A DNA stretch of 64,000 nucleotides, from positions 186,001 through 250,000 of the forward strand of contig NZ_JAMOAO010000001.1 of the NCBI RefSeq assembly GCF_030555055.1, read 5' to 3'. A program made the translations under genes and the position numbers. The notes below the pieces were generated by a model. It did no database searches. It was not told the DNA's origin and saw only the letters and a program-made list of their open reading frames with translations. Each line of letters starts with the position of its first letter. The stretch's first letter is position 1. Positions 1-8,209 of the stretch are shown here, in pieces. This DNA is from Nocardiopsis sp. YSL2. Its GTDB lineage: Bacteria > Actinomycetota > Actinomycetes > Streptosporangiales > Streptosporangiaceae.

Positions 1-185
1 GCCGACCGGGGCCGCCGGACGGCGCCGCGGAACCGCGATCCGGCGCGGCCCAGCGGTTCCGGGTCCCAAGATCATCACAAAACCCCGACACGCCGCGCCA
101 TCTGCGGCCACCACGCGGTGACTCGTGCCACGGTCGAAGGCGTGCCCACCCCTCGTCCGCACGGGGAGAACCGGGGATATGCCGG

Positions 186-812
186 ATGAGCCCGCCAGGA
201 CGTGATCACCACACAATGAAGGCTGACGTTCCCACCATGCCCGATGTCGGAAGCGCCGAGGACGCGCACGAGACGTTCCGGCGAGCGGTCGAGGCCCTGC
301 ACGGCGCCCGTGTCCGCCCCGAGATCACCGTGCGGGAGATTCCCGCCCCCCAGCGGCTGGCCCCTCACACGGCCGCGGTCTCGGCCGAGGTCAGCGTGCA
401 CGACGAGGAGATCGCCTGGGGACGCCTCATCATCCTGTACGACCCGGAGGGCGTACGGGACTGGCCGGGGCCGTTCCGCGTGGTCTGCCAGGTCAACTCC
501 GAGCTGGAGTCGGACATCGCCACCGATCCCCTGTTGGGGCCCGTCGCGTGGAGCTGGCTGGCCGACGCCCTGGACGCCGAGGAGGCCTCGCACCACACGC
601 TGAGCGGCACGGTCACACGTGCGACGACCGAGGGATTCGGCACGAAGGCGGGCGAGGGTTCGACCACGGAGGTGGAGATGCGCGCCTCCTGGACGCCGGA
701 GACCGATGACCTGTCGCCCCACGTCAGCGCGTGGTTGGCGCTCCTGGCCTCGGCCTCGGGCCTGCCGCCGCTGGACGTGACCGACATCGCCAGGCAGCGT
801 TCGCGGCCCTGA
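186..812 (+). CDS. DUF3000 domain protein
   Basis: This is a 208-residue soluble protein of the actinobacterial DUF3000 family; its function is not known. Family recognition rests on the central part, with the pattern around EITVREIPAPQRLAPH, the GRLIILYDPEG strand and the DPLLGPVAWSWL segment, and on its position just upstream of ribonuclease D, the usual arrangement in actinomycetes. The ATG at 186 is preceded by GGGGA seven bases upstream; in-frame ATGs at 216 and 237 are possible because the first 17 residues look non-conserved. The gap to the RNase D gene is 64 bp, so co-transcription is likely. No signal peptide or membrane segment is visible. Confidence 0.85.
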   Translation: MSPPGRDHHTMKADVPTMPDVGSAEDAHETFRRAVEALHGARVRPEITVREIPAPQRLAPHTAAVSAEVSVHDEEIAWGRLIILYDPEGVRDWPGPFRVVCQVNSELESDIATDPLLGPVAWSWLADALDAEEASHHTLSGTVTRATTEGFGTKAGEGSTTEVEMRASWTPETDDLSPHVSAWLALLASASGLPPLDVTDIARQRSRP

Positions 813-876
813 CCACGCAGCCGCTGCGCCGACGGCCGAATCGGCGTTCGGTGGCCACAGCGCATACCGTAGTGGT

Positions 877-2139
877 GTGGCGAACGCGTTGAACTCCAAG
901 ACAGACTCCCGCGAACCAGGCGACGACGACGCTGAGAGGGCGCCCCTGCTGCGGGAACCGCGCGAGGGCCTGCCCGAGGTCACCGCCGACGCCGACGCGC
1001 TGGCCGACGTGGTCCGTGCGCTGTCGGCCGGGACCGGTCCGGTCGCGGTGGACGCCGAGCGGGCCTCCGGTTACCGGTACGGGCAGCGCGCGTATCTGGT
1101 GCAGCTGCGCCGGGAGGGTTCGGGGTCGGCTCTGGTCGACCCCATCGCCTGCCCGGACCTGAGCGCCCTCAACGACGCCGTGGACGGCGCCGAGGTGGTC
1201 CTGCACGCCGCCCACCAGGACCTGCCGTGCCTGTCCGAGGTCAACCTGCGTCCAGCACGGCTGTTCGACACCGAGTTGGCGGGACGGCTGCTGGGCTACC
1301 AGCGGGTCGGCCTGGGCTTCATGGTGGAGCGCCTGCTGAACGTGCGCCTGGCCAAGGAGCACTCGGCGGTGGACTGGTCGCAGCGTCCGCTGCCCGAGGA
1401 CTGGCTGCGTTACGCGGCGCTGGACGTGGAGATCCTCATCGAGCTGCGCGACACCCTGGAGACCGAGCTGGCCGAGACCGGCAAGCTGGAGTGGGCCAGG
1501 GAGGAGTTCGCGGCGGTGCTCACCGCGCCGCCCAAGGAACCGCGCGCCGATCCCTGGCGCCGCACCTCGGGGATCCACCGGGTGCGCAACCAGCGGGCCC
1601 TGGCCGCCGTGCGCGAGCTCTGGTACGAGCGGGACCGGATCGCCCAGGAGCGGGACGTCTCGCCCGGCCGGGTGCTGCCCGACGCGGCGATCGTGGAGGC
1701 CGCCTCGACCATGCCGAGGACCACGGCGGAGCTGGCCGGGATCCGGCAGTACGGCATCAAGCTCGCGCGCCGCTACCTGACGACGTGGATCAAGGCGATC
1801 AACCGGGCGCGGGACATGGAGCAGGCCGAGTTGCCGCGGCCCAACGCCCCCGGTGACGGGCCTCCCCCGGTGAACCGGTGGGCGGACCGCGCGCCGGAGG
1901 CCGCGCGGCGCCTGGAGGCGGCGCGGGCGACGGTGACGGGCATCGCCGAGGACGTGGTCATGCCGACGGAGAACCTCCTGCTGCCGGACACGGTCCGGCG
2001 CCTGGCCTGGTCGCCTCCCGGGACCGTCGATCCCGACTCCGTGGCCGCGTTCCTGCGCGAGCGCGGGGCGAGGGACTGGCAGGTCGGCCTGACCGCGGAT
2101 CCCCTGGCCACGGCTCTGCTCGGAGCCGAGCGGGAGTAG
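877..2139 (+). CDS. rnd: Ribonuclease D family 3'-5' exonuclease with HRDC domain
   Basis: This 420-residue protein should be a cytoplasmic 3'-5' exoribonuclease acting on structured RNA 3' ends. The DEDDy active site is complete: VAVDAERAS gives D59 and E61, AAHQDLPCL gives D115, and YAALDVEIL gives Y179 and D183. An HRDC domain follows at about residues 235-290, and the C-terminal 100 residues form a second helical region as in other RNase D proteins. The start is GTG at 877. Its place behind a DUF3000 gene and ahead of the beta-oxidation operon is the common actinomycete order. Length is typical for actinobacterial RNase D, longer than the enterobacterial form because of the N-terminal acidic leader. 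Confidence 0.93.
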   Translation: MANALNSKTDSREPGDDDAERAPLLREPREGLPEVTADADALADVVRALSAGTGPVAVDAERASGYRYGQRAYLVQLRREGSGSALVDPIACPDLSALNDAVDGAEVVLHAAHQDLPCLSEVNLRPARLFDTELAGRLLGYQRVGLGFMVERLLNVRLAKEHSAVDWSQRPLPEDWLRYAALDVEILIELRDTLETELAETGKLEWAREEFAAVLTAPPKEPRADPWRRTSGIHRVRNQRALAAVRELWYERDRIAQERDVSPGRVLPDAAIVEAASTMPRTTAELAGIRQYGIKLARRYLTTWIKAINRARDMEQAELPRPNAPGDGPPPVNRWADRAPEAARRLEAARATVTGIAEDVVMPTENLLLPDTVRRLAWSPPGTVDPDSVAAFLRERGARDWQVGLTADPLATALLGAERE

Positions 2140-2442
2140 GGCGCGGCCGGTGCGGACCGCCCCGCCACGAGCGGGACGGGTGCCCGTGGAGGAGGGCCGG
2201 GTCGGGCGAACGTCACGTGACCGGAGAGTGGACAAAAGTTAGCTGGTACCCCCAGCGGACACATCCAATCCAAACGTGACGGAAGTCACTGCCCTCGAAG
2301 GGTGGTTGATGCCTGTTCCGTGGCCCCGTGTCCGATTAAGTTATAGAAACGTGCCCGGACGTTCTCGGGTGCGTGAGGATCATACGGGTTTGCGACCGAC
2401 CGTCGGCGATCACAGCCACGGCCGTTCGATCAGGGAGATGTG
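2140..2442 (+). other. Intergenic region between rnd and the TPR gene
   Basis: This stretch of about 300 bp carries no credible gene. It turns AT-richer towards its middle, with TTATAGAAAC at 2341-2350 as the only plausible -10-like segment ahead of the TPR gene; no convincing -35 stands at the right distance. GCTGG/CCAGC around 2242-2256 could form a small five-base-pair hairpin. I see no strong terminator for rnd. Confidence 0.4.
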
Positions 2443-3513
2443 GTGAGTCTGCTGTCGTTCTGGCGTGCCCTCGTACGCGGCACCCGCCTGGCGGGTCTGT
2501 CCGCCCAGCGGTCGGCCGACACCGCTCGCGCCGCCTTCGGCGAGCGCGCCCGCGAGCGGGATGAACGCACCGGCGCCATCGCTCCGGAGGAACATGTGGC
2601 GGGGACCGCCACCGTCGCCCCGGTCCGGGCCCCCGCCCCCAAGCGCCTGCCCGCACCGAGCGCGACGCACGCCGTGGCCGAGCCCGCGGACGGCGCGACC
2701 CGTGTCGCGTCCCGTTCGGCCGAGCCGCGCGTCCCCACGGCGGGGATGCGTGCCGCGGCGTTGGAGCGGACCCTGCGCTCGCTCGTCGAGCGGTTGGGGA
2801 CGGAGCACCCGGACACGATCACCGCGCGCAACAACCTCGCGACCAAGTACGCGCAGATGGGGCGCCGACAGTCGGCCGTGCAGCAGTTCGAGCTGGCCCT
2901 GGCCGAAGCGGTCACGGTCTACGGCGAGGAGCACCCCCGCACCGAGATCATCCGCGAGAACCTCGCCTGGGCCTACGAGGACGCCGGCCGTCCGGCGGAG
3001 GCGGCGAGCCAGTGGGAGATCCTGCTGAACGAGCGGGAGAGCCAGTTCGGCACGGCCGACGCCGACACCGTGGAGGCGCGGATCCGCCTGGCGGTGTGCC
3101 TGCGGCGCAGCGGTCGCCCGGAGGCCGCGGTCGAGCACTACGAGCAGGCGATCCGGGACGTGGGTTCGACCGAGCGCCGCGAGGAGCTGCGCCTGGGCCT
3201 GAGCGCCGCGCTGAGTATGACGGGGGGCGCGGCGGCCGCCATCGACCAGCTGCGCCTGGTCCTGACGGCGCGGCGGCGCCGGCTGGGCAAGGGGCACCTG
3301 GACACCCTGTCGGTGCACCACCGGCTGGGGCGTGCCCACACGCAGGCGGGACGGCCCGACGAGGCGGTGGACGTGCTGCGGGAGGCCTACCGCGTGGCAC
3401 TGAACTCCTCGGGCGACCCGGAGGTGCGGCGGCTGACGATGCGTCTGCGCCGGGACCTGGCGGGTGCCTACAACGCGGCCGGGCGCCACCGGGAGGCCAA
3501 CGCCCTGCTGTGA
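2443..3513 (+). CDS. Tetratricopeptide-repeat (kinesin-light-chain-like) protein
   Basis: This is a protein of about 356 residues. The first 100 residues are low-complexity (Ala, Arg, Pro rich) with no clear signal peptide. From about residue 105 to the end there are TPR units of the kinesin-light-chain type, for example GTEHPDTITARNNLATKYAQ, then repeats with EEHPRTEIIRENLAWAY and a degenerate HLDTLSVHHRLGRAH. Such proteins act as protein-interaction scaffolds; the partner is unknown. Two consecutive GTG codons (2440 and 2443) could start it; the second has GGGAG six bases upstream and is preferred. It stands alone, ended by a strong hairpin at 3555-3594. Confidence 0.85.
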   Translation: MSLLSFWRALVRGTRLAGLSAQRSADTARAAFGERARERDERTGAIAPEEHVAGTATVAPVRAPAPKRLPAPSATHAVAEPADGATRVASRSAEPRVPTAGMRAAALERTLRSLVERLGTEHPDTITARNNLATKYAQMGRRQSAVQQFELALAEAVTVYGEEHPRTEIIRENLAWAYEDAGRPAEAASQWEILLNERESQFGTADADTVEARIRLAVCLRRSGRPEAAVEHYEQAIRDVGSTERREELRLGLSAALSMTGGAAAAIDQLRLVLTARRRRLGKGHLDTLSVHHRLGRAHTQAGRPDEAVDVLREAYRVALNSSGDPEVRRLTMRLRRDLAGAYNAAGRHREANALL

Positions 3514-3554
3514 CCAGAGCGCCGGGGAACGGCCTCTGGAGTTCCGGAGCACGC

Positions 3555-3594
3555 CGAACGCCCCCGACACCGATCCGCGTGTCGGGGGCGTTCG
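3555..3594 (+). terminator. Hairpin terminator after the TPR gene
   Basis: A perfect 16-bp inverted repeat with an 8-nt loop begins 41 bp after the TPR stop codon. There is no T-tract, as is usual for terminators in high-GC actinomycetes. Confidence 0.85.
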
Positions 3595-3659
3595 CATGCC
3601 CGGGGAGGAGACGATGCAGGTTCGGCCCAGGTTCGTGGCCCCCTCCACTCGCGCAACTT

Positions 3660-3675
3660 GTTACTGGCGAGTAGC
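3660..3675 (+). promoter_or_regulatory. Candidate operator ahead of the beta-oxidation operon
   Basis: An imperfect palindrome, GTTACTGGCGAGTAGC, has TACT-ggcg-AGTA as its exact core (6 of 8 positions match between arms). It lies 47 bp ahead of the thiolase start, in an AT-richer stretch that probably holds the promoter. A repressor of fatty-acid degradation is a reasonable guess for the ligand; no such regulator is encoded nearby. Confidence 0.4.
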
Positions 3676-3721
3676 ATGAACGCATACAGTCCATTCACAC
3701 CTTGGAGAAGGAGGGCCCATC

Positions 3722-4921
3722 GTGCCGCGAACTGCCCGCGATGTCGTGTTTGTCGACGGGGTCCGCACCCCGTTCGGCAAGTCAGGCAAGGGCCTCTACG
3801 CCGAGACACGCGCCGACGACATGATCGTCCGTGTCATCCGCGAGCTGATGCGCCGCAACCCGGGCCTGCCGCCCGAGCGCGTCGACGAGGTCGCCATCGC
3901 CGCCACCACCCAGATCGGCGACCAGGGGCTGACGATCGGGCGCAGCGCCGCGATCCTCGCCGGTCTGCCCAAGAGCGTCCCCGGCTACGCCATCGACCGC
4001 ATGTGCGCCGGTGCGCTCACGGCCGTGACCACCTCCGGCGCGGGCATCGCCTTCGGCGCCTACGACGTCGTCATCGCCGGTGGCGTCGAGCACATGGGCC
4101 GCCACCCCATGGGTGAGGGCGTGGACCCCAACCCGCGCTTCCTCTCCGAGAAGCTGGTCGACCCCAGTGCGCTCGTCATGGGCAACACCGCCGAGAACCT
4201 GCACGACCGGTTCCCGACCATCACCAAGGAGCGCGCCGACGCCTACGCGGTGCGCAGCCAGGAGAAGGTCGCCAAGGCCTACGCCGACGGCAAGATCCAG
4301 CCCGACCTGGTCGAGGTACTCGTGCGCTCCCTGGAGCAGGGCTTCGGCCTGGCCACCCAGGACGAGCCGCCGCGGCCCGGCACGAGCATGGAGTCGCTCG
4401 CCGGCCTCAAGACCCCGTTCCGCGCCCACGGCAACGTGACGCCCGGTAACGCCGCCGGCCTCAACGACGGTGCCACCGGCGCCATCCTGGCGGCCGAGAA
4501 CGTCGCCGACGAGCTCGGCCTGAGCTCCAAGATGCGCCTCGTCGACTTCTCCTTCACCGGTGTCGAGCCCGAGGTCATGGGTGTCGGCCCGGTCCCCGCC
4601 ACCGAGAAGCTGCTCGCCCGTCAGGGCCTGGGCATCGACGACATCGGCCTCATCGAGATCAACGAGGCCTTCGCCGTCCAGGTGCTCGCCTTCCTGGAGC
4701 ACTTCGGCATCGCCGACGACGACGCCCGCGTCAACCCGTGGGGCGGCGCCATCGCCCTCGGCCACCCGCTGGCCTCCTCCGGCGTCCGCCTGATGATGCA
4801 GCTCTCGCGCCTGTTCGCCGAGCGTCCCGACGTCCGCTACGGCCTGACCACCATGTGCGTCGGCATGGGCATGGGCGGAACCGTCCTGTGGGAGAACACC
4901 AACTACGAGGGGGGCAAGTGA
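3722..4921 (+). CDS. fadA: Acetyl-CoA C-acyltransferase (thiolase)
   Basis: This 399-residue enzyme should perform the last step of fatty-acid beta-oxidation, cleaving 3-ketoacyl-CoA with CoA to acetyl-CoA and a shortened acyl-CoA. Both catalytic cysteines are present: C95 in AIDRMCAGAL (nucleophile) and C379 in TTMCVGMGMGG (acid/base), with H348 in ALGHPLASSG and the NEAFAVQ motif. The GTG start at 3722 has an excellent AAGGAGG ribosome site 7 nt upstream. Its stop overlaps the start of the FadB-like gene by four bases (GTGA), so the two are translated together as a multifunctional beta-oxidation pair. Length matches the family. Confidence 0.94.
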   Translation: MPRTARDVVFVDGVRTPFGKSGKGLYAETRADDMIVRVIRELMRRNPGLPPERVDEVAIAATTQIGDQGLTIGRSAAILAGLPKSVPGYAIDRMCAGALTAVTTSGAGIAFGAYDVVIAGGVEHMGRHPMGEGVDPNPRFLSEKLVDPSALVMGNTAENLHDRFPTITKERADAYAVRSQEKVAKAYADGKIQPDLVEVLVRSLEQGFGLATQDEPPRPGTSMESLAGLKTPFRAHGNVTPGNAAGLNDGATGAILAAENVADELGLSSKMRLVDFSFTGVEPEVMGVGPVPATEKLLARQGLGIDDIGLIEINEAFAVQVLAFLEHFGIADDDARVNPWGGAIALGHPLASSGVRLMMQLSRLFAERPDVRYGLTTMCVGMGMGGTVLWENTNYEGGK

Positions 4922-7011
4922 GCACCGCTATCGAGCAAGCGCGGGAACTGTTCAGCGACGAGGTCGTCACCAACGCGATCTCGCGTGACGTCGAGCTCCC
5001 CTACGGCGCGGGCACGGCCGTCCTGATCACACTGGACAACGGCCACGACCACACCAAGCCGAACACCTTCGGCCCCGGTGGTCTGATGAGCCTGGACGCC
5101 CAGATCGAGGCGGCCCGGGCGCGCACCGACATCGTGGCCGTCGCGGTCACCGGCAAGCCGTTCATCTTCGCCGTCGGCGCGGACCTGACCGGTGTGCCCA
5201 AGATCGAGACCCGCGAGCAGGCGCACGCCATCGGCAAGCTCGGACACGACGTATTCCGCAAGCTGGGCGAGCTGGACGTGCCGACGTTCGCGCTCATCAA
5301 CGGCGCGGCGATGGGCGGCGGCACCGAGGTGGCGCTGCACTGCACCTACCGCACCATCTCCTCGGGCGTCCCGGCGCTCGCACTGCCCGAGACCTTCCTC
5401 GGGCTCGTCCCGGGCTGGGGCGGCACGTACCTGCTGCCGAACCTGATCGGCGCCGAGAAGGCCCTGAAGCTGATCGTCGACAACCCGCTCGCCCAGAACA
5501 AGATGATCAAGGGCGGGCAGGCGTTCGAGATGGGCATCGCCGACGCGATGTTCGAGCCCGCCGACTTCGTCGAGGAGTCCCTGCGCTGGGCGGCCCAGGT
5601 CCTCAAGGGCGACGTCACGGTGGAGCGCCCCGAGGTCGACAAGGGTGAGGCCTGGGACAACGCGGTCAACATGGCCCGGTTCGTGGTCGAGGGCAAGCTG
5701 CACGGCGCCGCCCCCGCTCCGGCCCGCGCGGTCGAGCTGGTCGCCGAGGCCAAGAACCGCACGCCCGATGAGGGCTTCGCGGCCGAGGACGACGCGCTGG
5801 CCGACCTCATCATGAGCGACGAGCTCACGTCCGGCCTGTACGCCTTCGACCTGGTCCAGAAGCGTGCCAAGCGTCCCGCGGGCGCGCCCGACAAGTCGCT
5901 GGCCCGCAAGGTCACCAAGGTCGGCGTCGTCGGCGCCGGCCTGATGGCCGGGCAGCTGGCCCTGCTGTTCGCCCGCCGCCTGGACGTGCCGGTCGTCATG
6001 ACCGACCTGGACCAGGAGCGCCTGGACAAGGGCGTGGCCTACGTCCACGGCGAGGTCGACAAGCTCCTGAAGAAGGGGCGGATCAACAACGACAAGGCCA
6101 ACCACCTCAAGGCCCTGGTCACGGGTTCGCTGACCAAGGACGCCTTCTCGGACGCCGACTTCGTCATCGAGGCGGTCTTCGAGAAGATGGAGGTCAAGCA
6201 GCAGGTCTTCGCCGAGGTGGAGGCGGTCGTCTCCCCCGAGGCGATCCTGGCCACGAACACCTCGTCGCTGTCCATCACCGAGATGGCGTCCAAGCTCCAG
6301 CACCCCGAGCGGGTCGTGGGCTTCCACTTCTTCAACCCGGTCGCCGTCCTGCCGCTGCTGGAGATCATCCGCGGCGAGCGGACCGACGACGCCGCGCTGG
6401 CCACGGCCTTCGGCACGGCCCGGAAGCTGAAGAAGACCGCCGTGCTGTGCAAGGACGCTCCGGCGTTCGTCGTCAACCGCCTGCTCACCCTGTTCATGGG
6501 CGAGGTTCTGGGTGCGGTCGGCGAGGGCACCGAGCCCGAGACCGCCGACCGCGCGGTCGCGCCCCTGGGCCTGCCGATGTCGCCGCTCATGCTGCTCCAG
6601 CTGGTCGGCCCGGCGGTCGCGCTGCACGTGTCCGAGACCCTGCACGAGGCGTTCCCCGAGCGCTTCGCGGTCTCGGCCGAGCTCGCCGAGATCGTGAAGG
6701 AGGGCAAGACCGCGATCTTCGCCCCCGACCTCACGATCGACCCGGAGGTCAAGAAGCTCTTCAGCGGCGGCGACAAGCCCTCCGAGGAGAGCGAGATCCT
6801 GGACCGTGCGCTGCGCGCGCTGGCCAAGGAGATCCGGATCATGCTGGACGAGGGTGTCGTCGCCGAGGCCGCCGACATCGACCTGTGCCTGATCACCGGC
6901 GCGGGCTGGCCGTTCCACACGGGCGGCATCACGCCGTACCTGGACCGCGCCGGCGTGTCCGAGGCCGTCAACGGCAAGCGGTTCCACGAGGGTGCCCCGA
7001 AGGCCCTCTAG
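4918..7011 (+). CDS. fadB: 3-hydroxyacyl-CoA dehydrogenase / enoyl-CoA hydratase (FadB-type alpha subunit)
   Basis: This bifunctional protein of 697 residues hydrates 2-enoyl-CoA and oxidises 3-hydroxyacyl-CoA, feeding the thiolase encoded just upstream. Residues 1 to about 300 are a crotonase domain (AVGADLTG and GAAMGGGTEV oxyanion-hole segments). A Rossmann domain starts near residue 335 (VGVVGAGLMAGQLALL), followed by the 3HCDH catalytic region with VVGFHFFNPV (active-site His), and a C-terminal 3HCDH helical domain. The start is GTG at 4918 inside the thiolase stop, with GAGGGGGG just upstream. The NAD-binding loop reads GAGLMAGQ where many relatives have GAGxMGxGI, a variant I also recall in actinobacterial homologues. 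A 14-bp terminator follows. Confidence 0.93.
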   Translation: MSTAIEQARELFSDEVVTNAISRDVELPYGAGTAVLITLDNGHDHTKPNTFGPGGLMSLDAQIEAARARTDIVAVAVTGKPFIFAVGADLTGVPKIETREQAHAIGKLGHDVFRKLGELDVPTFALINGAAMGGGTEVALHCTYRTISSGVPALALPETFLGLVPGWGGTYLLPNLIGAEKALKLIVDNPLAQNKMIKGGQAFEMGIADAMFEPADFVEESLRWAAQVLKGDVTVERPEVDKGEAWDNAVNMARFVVEGKLHGAAPAPARAVELVAEAKNRTPDEGFAAEDDALADLIMSDELTSGLYAFDLVQKRAKRPAGAPDKSLARKVTKVGVVGAGLMAGQLALLFARRLDVPVVMTDLDQERLDKGVAYVHGEVDKLLKKGRINNDKANHLKALVTGSLTKDAFSDADFVIEAVFEKMEVKQQVFAEVEAVVSPEAILATNTSSLSITEMASKLQHPERVVGFHFFNPVAVLPLLEIIRGERTDDAALATAFGTARKLKKTAVLCKDAPAFVVNRLLTLFMGEVLGAVGEGTEPETADRAVAPLGLPMSPLMLLQLVGPAVALHVSETLHEAFPERFAVSAELAEIVKEGKTAIFAPDLTIDPEVKKLFSGGDKPSEESEILDRALRALAKEIRIMLDEGVVAEAADIDLCLITGAGWPFHTGGITPYLDRAGVSEAVNGKRFHEGAPKAL

Positions 7012-7029
7012 CCTCCCGGAACCCCTGAG

Positions 7030-7060
7030 CGGGCCCGGTCGCCACAGGCGACCGGGCCCG
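7030..7060 (+). terminator. Terminator of the thiolase-fadB operon
   Basis: A perfect 14-bp stem with a three-base loop (ACA) starts 19 bp after the fadB stop and is followed by CCACCTTTCT. Confidence 0.9.
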
Positions 7061-7153
7061 CCACCTTTCTCCACAAAGCCACCGAAATCCACGATTCTCC
7101 GCGTTTCCATTACACGTTCCTACCGACACGTAACCCTGTGTAATGTCTCACGC

Positions 7154-8014
7154 GTGGCAATCTCCCCAGAGCATCAGATCTACTCAGAACTGTTCTCAGA
7201 CTCCCCCGACATGGCCGTCGAGTTCCTGCGCGGACTCGGCGCGAGAATCCCCGAGTACGAACGCAGCGAGATCACCTCGTGCGACCTCGGGCACGTCGAC
7301 CCCGTCGAGCGCCGCTCCGACGTGGCGATCATGCTGCGTGGCCGGGGCCCCACGGACCCCTTCGACAGACTCATGGGGATCGTGGTCGAGGTCCAGCGCG
7401 ACGAGAAGGCGCGCAAGCGCTTCACCTGGCCCGAGTACGTGGCCGCCCTGCGGGCCAGGCACGAGTGTCCGGTCACTCTTCTGGTCATCTGCCCCAAGCA
7501 GTCCGTGGCCGACTGGTACGCCGCACCGATCGAACTCGGGCATCCCGGGCTCGTTCTCCGACCCTTGGTCATCGGACCCAAGGACATCCCCGTCGTCACC
7601 GACCCGGGCACGGTCTCCGCCTCCCCCACCCTGGGTGTGCTGTCGGCCGCCGCGCACGGAACGAAGAAGACGGATGTCCTGGAGGCCCTGCACACGGGCC
7701 TCGACGCGATCGACCCCGAGGACGCGGCGAAGTACATTGGGTACTCGCTGCACCTGCTCGCCGGAACTGATGGACAGAAGGCACTGGAGGCGCTCATGAT
7801 GGCGAACACGTTCGACTACCACAGCCCCTGGGTGGACAGCCTCCGAGCCGAGGGCGAGGCCAAGGCGCTTCTGCGGGTACTCGCCAGGCGCGGCATCGAG
7901 GTCCCCGGGGAGGCGCGCGAGCGCATCCTCCGGTGCACGGACGAAGAGACCCTCGACACGTGGCTGGACAGGTCCGTGACCGCGACGACCATGGACGAAC
8001 TGTTCGCCGAGTAG
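7154..8014 (+). CDS. PD-(D/E)XK nuclease-like (Rpn-type) protein
   Basis: This is a protein of 286 residues. The N-terminal half resembles the Rpn/PD-(D/E)XK group: D56 in RRSDVAIML, then E79 and Q81 in GIVVEVQRDEKAR, a spacing expected for the D...ExQ active site. A basic segment RKRFTWPEYVAALRAR follows, and the C-terminal part is helical (GEAKALLRVLARRGI), as in Rpn-like proteins. The likely role is DNA cleavage or an inactive relative of it; similar genes are scattered and multicopy in actinomycetes. The GTG at 7154 has no ribosome site; TAATGT at 7141-7146 lies 7 nt before it, so a leaderless mRNA is likely. An upstream in-frame ATG (6992) lies inside the fadB terminator region and is rejected. 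Confidence 0.7.
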   Translation: MAISPEHQIYSELFSDSPDMAVEFLRGLGARIPEYERSEITSCDLGHVDPVERRSDVAIMLRGRGPTDPFDRLMGIVVEVQRDEKARKRFTWPEYVAALRARHECPVTLLVICPKQSVADWYAAPIELGHPGLVLRPLVIGPKDIPVVTDPGTVSASPTLGVLSAAAHGTKKTDVLEALHTGLDAIDPEDAAKYIGYSLHLLAGTDGQKALEALMMANTFDYHSPWVDSLRAEGEAKALLRVLARRGIEVPGEARERILRCTDEETLDTWLDRSVTATTMDELFAE

Positions 8015-8048
8015 GTCCCCGTACGTGAACGGGCCCGGTGAGCGGTGG

Positions 8049-8085
8049 GGACGGCCCGCGCCGGATCCTCCGGTGCGGGCCGTCC
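8049..8085. terminator. Bidirectional terminator between convergent genes
   Basis: An inverted repeat (GGACGGCCCGC...GCGGGCCGTCC, extended by an inner CCGG/CCGG with one G-T pair) lies between the stop of the nuclease-like gene and that of the MMPL gene and could serve both. Confidence 0.75.
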
Positions 8086-8209
8086 GCGGACACGAGCCCG
8101 GCGCGGGCGGCATCCTCCGCGGCGACCGGTTCGGGGCACCGCGCCAGGGCGTGGGTGGTGGATACCGCCGGAGCGACGCGCAGCGGGGCGAGTATCCGCA
8201 GCGCACGCC

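Noticed and set aside
1..185. Partial gene at the left edge of the window
   Set aside because: No frame running in from the edge shows recognisable protein; it is probably the divergent promoter region ahead of DUF3000.
75..983. Long minus-strand open frame over the DUF3000 gene
   Set aside because: Arg/Gly-rich translation with no family resemblance; it is an antisense shadow of a GC-rich gene.
724..2235. 503-codon minus-strand frame opposite RNase D
   Set aside because: The plus strand encodes a complete DEDDy RNase D; the antisense translation has no domain.
4738..4917. N-terminal extension of FadB into the thiolase gene
   Set aside because: The translated stretch is Arg/Pro-rich and overlaps a conserved gene; the GTGA overlap at 4918 with its own ribosome site is the real start.
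4903..7110. 735-codon minus-strand frame opposite fadB
   Set aside because: Composition (Leu, Gly, Asp, Arg) is that of an antisense shadow of Ala/Glu/Leu codons; the plus strand has all FadB motifs.
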